This document shows positions 32,055-37,781 of a stretch of DNA of 37,781 nucleotides, one piece after another. A model generated the notes under the pieces. The model had not been told where the DNA came from. It saw only the letters and a program-made list of their open reading frames with translations, and did no database searches. A program made the translations under genes and the position numbers. This DNA comes from Flavobacteriales bacterium UBA720 (lineage in GTDB: Bacteria; Bacteroidota; Bacteroidia; Flavobacteriales; Weeksellaceae): NCBI GenBank assembly GCA_002297505.1, contig DBLQ01000027.1:11061-48841 (forward strand), written 5' to 3'. Position 1 is the first letter of the stretch. Every line of letters begins with the position of its first letter.

Positions 32055-33512
32055 ATGAAGACCTTGATGATGATTAATAAAAGCATTTTGACTTTGATGA
32101 TGTTTTTATTGGCGGTGAATCTGAAATCTCAATCAAAAGTGGAGGTGGAATTCAATCCCAATATTGCCACGTATTCCATTGTCGAATATATTGTAGCGAA
32201 ACATCAGGGAAGACTTTTCTACATCGACGGGAAAGCGGACATCGGTCATTTGCCTTTGGCTGATTTGGCGAACAGGGAAATGGAAAAATATGATAATTCG
32301 AAAATCATCAAAGCGATGCAGGATTATCTGCAGGTTGCCGGCCAGCAACAGGATTTGACTTATCGGGTTTTACTGAAGCACAATATTTTTCCTGCAAAAG
32401 GTTATGCTTACCAGATTGAGGAAAATGATAGTGCAAAGAAAGAAGCAGTGGAAAAATTCGCTGAACAGTTGAGAGAGTTTTACATCGAAAGAAATCTGGG
32501 GAAATTCTTCAAAGACCAAAACCGTTTTTTAGAAGGTGCAAAGAAGGAGGTAAGAAAAAATATTCCGGCTGGCTATATGGCTAAAATGGAGCAATATTAT
32601 GGTGAGAAGTTTCTGGCGTACAGATTCTGGATTAATCCGTTGGATATTATGCCTAATATCCCGGTCTTCTGGCACGGCAACGGCCCAATGATTAAGTCTG
32701 ACAAAGGGCAGATTGCCAATATGATCAGCAGTCCTTATCTTCCGCTGGAAAAGAAAAATAATATCAGGGATTATAAAGAATTTGGTTTCGATCATCCGGA
32801 AACGCTCAACTTTTTAATCACGCACGAGTTCGGGCATTCGTTTGTCAACCAACATTTGGGACAATATGAAGACAGGATTAACAGGAGCAGTAATCTGATG
32901 TCTGAGGCTCTTGTTGATAAGATGGCGATGCACGGTTATTCTTATTGGCCGTCCTGTGTAGGCGAACATATCGTGAGAACCGGCGAAATAAGAATTGCGC
33001 TGGCTGATGGCAATCAGAAATTGGCTGAAAATTTACGAAAACAACATATGAATGACTATTCCTTTGTTCTGATTCCTGAATTTGAAAAGAAAATGGAAGT
33101 ATATGAAAACAACCGTAAAAAATATCAATCGTTTAAAGATTTTGTCCCTGAATTGCTAGATGTTTTGGATGAAACCAGTGTTGAAAAAGTGAGAACAAAA
33201 TTGGGTTTACCCAATGAAAAATACGAAGTTAATTTAATGGTAACTGTTCCCGAAAACAGCGGTGACGTTTACATCACAGGCAATCAGTCAAGCATTGGAA
33301 GTTGGAATCCTCAAAAAATTAAACTCAAAAAAATTAATGAAACTACGAGACAAATCACCTTCACATCTTATCCCGATTTGAGATTCAAATTCACTAAAGG
33401 AAGTTGGGAAACCGAAGCGAAAATCGACGGCATCGAAGAAGGAAAAGATGTTTCTTTGTCTGTGGATAAAAATAAAAGTCTGAACTACACGGTAAAAAAC
33501 TGGAAACAGTAA
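32055..33512 (+). CDS. Secreted DUF4932-like HExxH protein with CBM20-like C-terminal domain
   Basis: 485 residues with an N-terminal signal sequence (about 1-25, ending LKSQS). LITHEFGHSFVNQH carries HEFGH at 257-261, a zincin motif, as in DUF4932 proteins of Bacteroidetes. Residues of about 410-483 (VPENSGDVYITGNQSSIGSWNPQKIKL...) have the CBM20/glycogen-binding pattern (GNxxxIGxW). A secreted metalloprotease that recognises a carbohydrate is plausible; the substrate is unknown. The DUF4932 name is from motif and length only. It is embedded in the export operon, 35 bp after the GIN gene and 33 bp before the ATPase gene. Confidence 0.8.
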   Translation: MKTLMMINKSILTLMMFLLAVNLKSQSKVEVEFNPNIATYSIVEYIVAKHQGRLFYIDGKADIGHLPLADLANREMEKYDNSKIIKAMQDYLQVAGQQQDLTYRVLLKHNIFPAKGYAYQIEENDSAKKEAVEKFAEQLREFYIERNLGKFFKDQNRFLEGAKKEVRKNIPAGYMAKMEQYYGEKFLAYRFWINPLDIMPNIPVFWHGNGPMIKSDKGQIANMISSPYLPLEKKNNIRDYKEFGFDHPETLNFLITHEFGHSFVNQHLGQYEDRINRSSNLMSEALVDKMAMHGYSYWPSCVGEHIVRTGEIRIALADGNQKLAENLRKQHMNDYSFVLIPEFEKKMEVYENNRKKYQSFKDFVPELLDVLDETSVEKVRTKLGLPNEKYEVNLMVTVPENSGDVYITGNQSSIGSWNPQKIKLKKINETTRQITFTSYPDLRFKFTKGSWETEAKIDGIEEGKDVSLSVDKNKSLNYTVKNWKQ

Positions 33513-33545
33513 TCAAACAATCAATCAACTTAAAAATATACTACA

Positions 33546-34268
33546 ATGATAAACATCACCAACCTTTCAAAAGTCTATAAAACCGAAGAAGTCCAAACCA
33601 ATGCGCTCAACAATGTAAGCCTCCAAATCAAAGAAGGCGAATTCGTTGCGATAATGGGACCTTCAGGTTGTGGAAAATCTACTTTTCTTAATATTCTTGG
33701 GCTTTTGGACAGCGCTTCTTCAGGTTCTTACCAGTTTGAATCGGTGGAAACTATCGGAACTTCTGAAAAGAAAAAATCGGACATCAGAAAGAAAAATATC
33801 GGCTTTATTTTCCAGAATTTTAATCTGATTGACGAACTCACGGTTTACGAAAACATCGAATTACCGTTGATCTACAATGGCATTTCTTCCTCAGAAAGAA
33901 AAAGAAGAGTGGAGGAGATTATGGAGAAAATCAACATCGCTCACCGTGCCAAACATTATCCACAGCAGCTTTCCGGCGGTCAGCAACAGAGAGCAGCCGT
34001 GGCAAGAGCGCTTGTCACCAGACCAAAATTAATCCTTGCCGATGAGCCAACCGGAAACCTGGACAGCTCCAACGGAAATGAAGTGATGAATCTCCTTGCA
34101 GAACTTCACAGAGAAGGCTCTACGATTGCAATGGTGACGCACTCTAGCTACGATGCAGGTTACGCTTCCAGAATCGTGAATATGAAAGACGGCGAGATTT
34201 TCAGCGAAGAACATTCTTCCCAGAGAAAAGATGTTTTCGAAAAAGCAGACGCAAAAAACTTTGAGTAA
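33546..34268 (+). CDS. ABC transporter ATP-binding protein (LolD/MacB type)
   Basis: 240 residues. Walker A GPSGCGKST (38-46), Q-loop at 90, signature LSGGQ (142-146), Walker B LILADEPTG (162-170) and switch His199 are intact. VYENIELPLIYNGIS and the FtsX-type permease downstream place it in the MacB/LolD group, which drives mechanotransmission rather than classical transmembrane transport. It is separated from its permease by a 113-bp gap filled by a heptad-type inverted repeat. Confidence 0.95.
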   Translation: MINITNLSKVYKTEEVQTNALNNVSLQIKEGEFVAIMGPSGCGKSTFLNILGLLDSASSGSYQFESVETIGTSEKKKSDIRKKNIGFIFQNFNLIDELTVYENIELPLIYNGISSSERKRRVEEIMEKINIAHRAKHYPQQLSGGQQQRAAVARALVTRPKLILADEPTGNLDSSNGNEVMNLLAELHREGSTIAMVTHSSYDAGYASRIVNMKDGEIFSEEHSSQRKDVFEKADAKNFE

Positions 34269-34275
34269 AAATTTT

Positions 34276-34380
34276 GTTGATGGTTGACGGTTGATAGTTG
34301 ATAGAAATTACTATTTCCTGATCCAAAAAACTATCAACCATCAACCATCAACTAACAACTGACAACTAATAACTATCAAC
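34276..34380. repeat. 7-nt-period inverted repeat between ATPase and permease genes
   Basis: Left arm: GTTGATG, GTTGACG, GTTGATA, GTTGATA (34276-34303). Right arm: TATCAAC, CATCAAC, CATCAAC, TAACAAC, TGACAAC, TAATAAC, TATCAAC (34332-34380), all in exact 7-nt phase. The inner parts of the arms are almost perfectly complementary around a 26-nt loop. The right arm ends one base before the permease ATG, so the hairpin could affect translation start. Confidence 0.85.
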
Positions 34381-34381
34381 T

Positions 34382-36799
34382 ATGTTAAAAAACTGGCTCA
34401 AAATAGCATTCATCAACTACCGGAAAAACTGGCTTTCCACCGTAATCAATATTTTAGGATTGAGCGTCGGACTGTGCGTTTTCCTGCAGATTTTCATCCA
34501 TTGGCAGGACGAGAAATCTTATGAACAATGGATTCCGGATAAGGAGAATATCTATTTCGTGGAAAATGGTAATGCTGCCTTTGGTATAATGTCCAGCTCC
34601 AGCTATCCCGAGATTTTTGTCTCGAAGGAGAAATTTTCCGAGATAGAAGAGGCCACGATTCTCAACGACTGGGGAAAGCAGAAACTTAGTTTTGGTGGTC
34701 ATTCGGCGTATGTCTCCGGAACCGCTTCGGTAGATTCCTTTTTCAGAATTTTTCAGTGGGAGAAGGTGGCTGGCAATTTTGAGAATGCTTTGTCGGATAA
34801 CGTGAAAATTGCTTTGTCGCTGGAAACAGCTCGGTTGATTTTTGGTGATGATTATCTTGATGCCATTGGAAAGTCTATTAAAAACGATTCTAATGACAGG
34901 GATTATGTAGTAACCGCGATTTACAAACTTCCTCAGGGAAATACTGTGTTCAGACCAGGTTTTATTTACAGGAATCCTTATCTGGAACAATCCAAAGACC
35001 AATGGACCAGCTACAGCTACAATGGTTTCTTCAAAGTAAAACCAGGGACGGACATCAAAGCGCTGGAAAATAAATTGTCAAAAGAGATGCAGGAAGAGGA
35101 AGAAATTTCTTCAAAAAAGTATGGCTATACCCTTGACAAGAAAAATTCCACAACGGTTTATCTGACACCAATCAGCAAAATGAAATTGGATGCTAAGAGT
35201 GATGGAATCAATAAAGGGGATAAAAAATCGATTATGATTCTCCTCGGATTATCCGTTTTGATTTTAGCATTGTCAGGAATTAATCTGATCAATCTCAAAA
35301 CTGCACAGGCATCACAAAGAGCGAAAGAAGTCGGCGTTAGAAAAGTGGCCGGAAGCTCGAAAGTAGAATTAGTTTTGCAGTTTTTATTGGAGACTTTTAT
35401 GCTTGGTTTCGTTGCATACATTGTGGCTTTCGCGATGGTCGAATTATTGCTGCCAAATTTCAATAATTTCCTTGACAAACAAATCAAACTCAATGATCCC
35501 GGGATTTTTATCTACTCAGGATTGTTGCTGGTTATTTTTTCTCTGATTTCAGGACTGATTCCGGCCCTTTATCTTTCGAATTTCAAACCAATTAATACCC
35601 TGAAAGGTAATTTTGCAAGAAGCAAAAGTGGCGTTTGGTTGAGAAATTCTATCCTGACTTTGCAATTGATTATCTCATCATTTTTCATCATCTGCTCATT
35701 GATCATCCATACGCAGGTCAGTTATATGATGAATAAGGATTTAGGTTTCAAAGGCGATCAGGCTATTCAAATTAATTTCAAAAAAGCCAATTGGGAAAAT
35801 AATTTCAATGTCAATAAATATAGAAGACTGAAAGCGGAACTGGCAAGAATCCCCGGTGTGACGGACATCACGGGTTCTGTTAATTCTATAGGAAGCGGTA
35901 CTGCCAATGCATCAGTTGTAAAACTGTCTACGGATACGACCAAAACTTTCCAGACGATGCTGGGCGGAATTGATGAAAATTTCTTGAGGTTTTATAAAGT
36001 TAAGTTGATTTCCGGAAGAGACTTGAATTGGAAAAACGCTTCCGATACGATTAATGGCGCTGTTGTCAACGAAACTTTTGCCGGAAAACTGGGTTACAAT
36101 CCGACAACTGCTGTGGGAAAAGAAATTTTCACCGGCTGGGACGGTAAGAAAAAGTATAAAATCCTGGGCGTGGTGAAGGATGTCAACTATGCCGGTGTGG
36201 AACAAGCCGTGATGCCGATTGTTTACTTCAATTACGACAGAAATTGGGTAAAAAATAATATGAGCAACCTACAAATTAAAATTTCCAGGAATGATGTCAA
36301 TGGAACCTTGGAACGTATCAAAGAATTTTGGACCACCAAAGCAGAGCCTGGCTATCCTTACGAATTTGAATTTATCGACAAACAGTTCGCCAAAACGTAT
36401 GAGAAATTCCAAAAACAGCAGACGCTTTTTACCGTGTTAAACGTTGTGGTTCTCGTCATTGCGCTGTTAGGATTATTCGCATTATCATCATTGCTGATTG
36501 AGCAAAAACTCAAAGATGTGGCCATCAAAAAAACGCTTGGCGCCGACGAAAAAACGATTGTCTGGGACTTAACGAAAAGGTTTTTACTCATTGGCGTAAT
36601 CGCGGTTCTCATCAGTATGCCTTTGGCCTATTATGCAATGAACGAATGGCTCAAGGATTTCGCTTACCGCATCGATATGCCGCTTTGGCCATACGTTTTG
36701 AGTTTATTTTTATTATTGATTCTAACCTTTACCGTCGTAAGTTTCAAAGCCTTCCGCGCCACAAAAATCAACCTTGTCAATTACCTTAAATACGAATAA
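34382..36799 (+). CDS. FtsX-type ABC transporter permease (MacB-like)
   Basis: 805 residues. It starts with a transmembrane helix (about 20-42), followed by a periplasmic MacB-PCD-like domain (about 43-280). The first FtsX core contains about four helices and the coupling motif RAKEVGVRKVAGSS. A second periplasmic domain (about 445-675) and a final three-helix FtsX core with KDVAIKKTLGADE complete it. Length and domain order (two FtsX halves) are those of the long Bacteroidetes permeases. It works with the ATPase at 33546 and the adaptor at 29959. The expected role is to expel a periplasmic peptide, toxin or antibiotic; the substrate is unknown. Confidence 0.95.
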   Translation: MLKNWLKIAFINYRKNWLSTVINILGLSVGLCVFLQIFIHWQDEKSYEQWIPDKENIYFVENGNAAFGIMSSSSYPEIFVSKEKFSEIEEATILNDWGKQKLSFGGHSAYVSGTASVDSFFRIFQWEKVAGNFENALSDNVKIALSLETARLIFGDDYLDAIGKSIKNDSNDRDYVVTAIYKLPQGNTVFRPGFIYRNPYLEQSKDQWTSYSYNGFFKVKPGTDIKALENKLSKEMQEEEEISSKKYGYTLDKKNSTTVYLTPISKMKLDAKSDGINKGDKKSIMILLGLSVLILALSGINLINLKTAQASQRAKEVGVRKVAGSSKVELVLQFLLETFMLGFVAYIVAFAMVELLLPNFNNFLDKQIKLNDPGIFIYSGLLLVIFSLISGLIPALYLSNFKPINTLKGNFARSKSGVWLRNSILTLQLIISSFFIICSLIIHTQVSYMMNKDLGFKGDQAIQINFKKANWENNFNVNKYRRLKAELARIPGVTDITGSVNSIGSGTANASVVKLSTDTTKTFQTMLGGIDENFLRFYKVKLISGRDLNWKNASDTINGAVVNETFAGKLGYNPTTAVGKEIFTGWDGKKKYKILGVVKDVNYAGVEQAVMPIVYFNYDRNWVKNNMSNLQIKISRNDVNGTLERIKEFWTTKAEPGYPYEFEFIDKQFAKTYEKFQKQQTLFTVLNVVVLVIALLGLFALSSLLIEQKLKDVAIKKTLGADEKTIVWDLTKRFLLIGVIAVLISMPLAYYAMNEWLKDFAYRIDMPLWPYVLSLFLLLILTFTVVSFKAFRATKINLVNYLKYE

Positions 36800-36806
36800 G
36801 CGAGGG

Positions 36807-36926
36807 GTTGGATGATGGATGCAGGATGTTTTCAAAGACTGAATTAGATTTCTATAATCCAACATCCAACATCCAACATCCAACATCCATCACCCAACAC
36901 CCATCACCCAACAATTAACAATTAAA
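36807..36926. repeat. 7-nt-period inverted repeat between permease and GLPGLI genes
   Basis: Left arm: GTTGGAT, GATGGAT, GCAGGAT (36807-36827). Right arm: four ATCCAAC, then ATCCATC, ACCCAAC, ACCCATC, ACCCAAC, AATTAAC, AATTAAA (36857-36926), ten heptads without a phase break. It ends one base before the next ATG. Confidence 0.85.
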
Positions 36927-36927
36927 A

Positions 36928-37740
36928 ATGAAAAAACTATTCTTCCTCCTAATAATCAGTCTCTTCTCCGCACAGACCAACCGTTTTATCTACGAAATGG
37001 AGATGAAAATCCAGGACAAACCCATCAAGATGAATATGGTACTGGACATCGATAAAGATTACACCAAATTCTACGACTACGATTTTCTTAAAAATGATTC
37101 CATCAGCAAAAAAACCGGAGAGAACTGGCAGACCAACACGCAGGCAGACCAACTCATCGTCCGTAAAACGGGTTCTGATGAGAACAGAGCGTTTCACGAC
37201 AGCATGTTCGATTATTTTGTCATCGATTCCAAAGATGAAATGAACTGGAAAATCGATAAAGAAACCAAAAAAAGCGCTGAATATACCTTACAAAAAGCTA
37301 CCACAGATTTCGGAGGCAGGCATTGGACAGCCTGGTTTTGTTCCGCCATTCCTTTCCAGGAAGGTCCTTACAAATTCAGAGGGTTGCCAGGATTGATTTT
37401 CGAATTGCGGGATGATAAAGGCGATTACACCTACACATTGTCGAAAAGCATCAACCTGCCCGATACTTTTGTGACCACCAACTTTCTGGAAACGCACTAT
37501 GGGAATCAGCCCGTGAAAGTCACGCGGAAACAGTTCCAAAAAGTAAAACTCGATTATTACAACGACCCGGTTGCCGAGATGCGAAATAATCTGAAAACGG
37601 GTGGAAAAGTGATTATTGGAGGAGAGAAAATCACAACCCAGGAACAGCTGGACCAGAAGAGAAAATTCATCCAGCAGAGCATCAAAAATTATTACAATCC
37701 GATAGAATTGGACAAAGCGATTCCTTATCCTAAAAACTGA
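36928..37740 (+). CDS. GLPGLI family protein
   Basis: 270 residues with a signal peptide (1-15, ending LFSAQ). The family name motif GLPGLI is at 152-157 within YKFRGLPGLIFEL, preceded by TAWFCSAIPFQEGP. This is a secreted Bacteroidetes family of unknown function, often next to TonB receptors or ABC systems. It follows the permease after a 128-bp gap with a heptad array, so it may be the last gene of the operon. A hairpin follows the stop. Confidence 0.93.
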   Translation: MKKLFFLLIISLFSAQTNRFIYEMEMKIQDKPIKMNMVLDIDKDYTKFYDYDFLKNDSISKKTGENWQTNTQADQLIVRKTGSDENRAFHDSMFDYFVIDSKDEMNWKIDKETKKSAEYTLQKATTDFGGRHWTAWFCSAIPFQEGPYKFRGLPGLIFELRDDKGDYTYTLSKSINLPDTFVTTNFLETHYGNQPVKVTRKQFQKVKLDYYNDPVAEMRNNLKTGGKVIIGGEKITTQEQLDQKRKFIQQSIKNYYNPIELDKAIPYPKN

Positions 37741-37745
37741 AACAC

Positions 37746-37778
37746 AAACCTTCAAGGTTTCAAAAACCTTGAAGGTTT
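37746..37778. terminator. Hairpin after the GLPGLI gene (probable terminator, nested palindrome)
   Basis: The arms AAACCTTCAAGGTTT (37746-37760) and AAACCTTGAAGGTTT (37764-37778) are perfect reverse complements with a 3-nt loop. Each arm is itself a 7-bp palindrome around one base, so alternative two-hairpin folds exist. The CCTTGAAGG core is common in Bacteroidetes intergenic DNA. The window ends before any T tract can be seen. Confidence 0.7.
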
Positions 37779-37781
37779 AAA

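Noticed and set aside
36857..36926. Possible CRISPR or simple direct-repeat array
   Set aside because: Units are 7 nt, contiguous and degenerate with no spacers; it belongs to the heptad family.

Overview
The window looks like a piece of a Flavobacteriia chromosome, most likely Chryseobacterium or a close Weeksellaceae relative. The DNA is AT-rich, promoters carry the Bacteroidetes -7 box TAnnTTTG, and several genes are typical of this phylum: a GLPGLI-family protein, a GIN-domain (DUF2807) protein, a DUF5522 cysteine-motif protein, an OstA-like LPS protein, a DUF4136 lipoprotein and a TonB-dependent receptor. No rRNA, tRNA, CRISPR array or transposase was seen.

Layout. 1-1750: 5' part of a TonB-dependent receptor, leaving the window. 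1876-6350: housekeeping genes (Bax inhibitor-1 family protein, truA, small membrane protein, YfcE-type phosphodiesterase, Smr protein, secreted esterase, YqgE). 6455-7409: a structured dispersed repeat, pdxH and a palindromic repeat. 7430-14793 (minus): a complete histidine operon in the order hisL-G-D-C-B-H-A-F-IE. It is preceded by a leader peptide with five consecutive His codons and a terminator/antiterminator pair, so transcription attenuation is predicted. 14862-16105: an aminotransferase-IV-fold protein lacking the expected catalytic residues, and a START-like protein. 16106-16673: a repeat-rich intergenic stretch. 16674-22374 (minus): class III aminotransferase, then the kup-fur-ostA cluster. 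22510-23607: three small genes. 23685-28641 (minus): ATP-cone/Mrr-type nuclease, histidine kinase, sigma-54 activator and a secreted HExxH protein. 28688-29729: a DUF1016 nuclease gene broken by one extra base in a homopolymer. 29959-37740 (plus): a MacAB-like ABC export operon (adaptor, GIN-domain protein, HExxH protein with a CBM20-like tail, ATPase, FtsX-type permease) followed by a GLPGLI protein.

How it works together. The kinase and sigma-54 activator probably control the divergent ABC operon. Its upstream region has a -24/-12-type element (29908-29922) and, about 73 bp farther upstream, two 16-bp dyads of the form TGTCCG-N5-G-N-ACA placed 21 bp apart. The whole locus (secreted metalloproteins, two-component system, exporter, GIN and GLPGLI proteins, no TolC gene) looks like one envelope-response unit with undefined substrate.

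Three repeat families occupy the intergenic spaces: (i) a 100-130 bp GC-rich structured element with conserved ends and a variable central hairpin (two copies, opposite orientation); (ii) a GTCATTCC-type palindrome (two copies); (iii) degenerate arrays with a strict 7-nt period, usually as inverted pairs (six sites). The heptad arrays and the his attenuator are the signals most worth following up.
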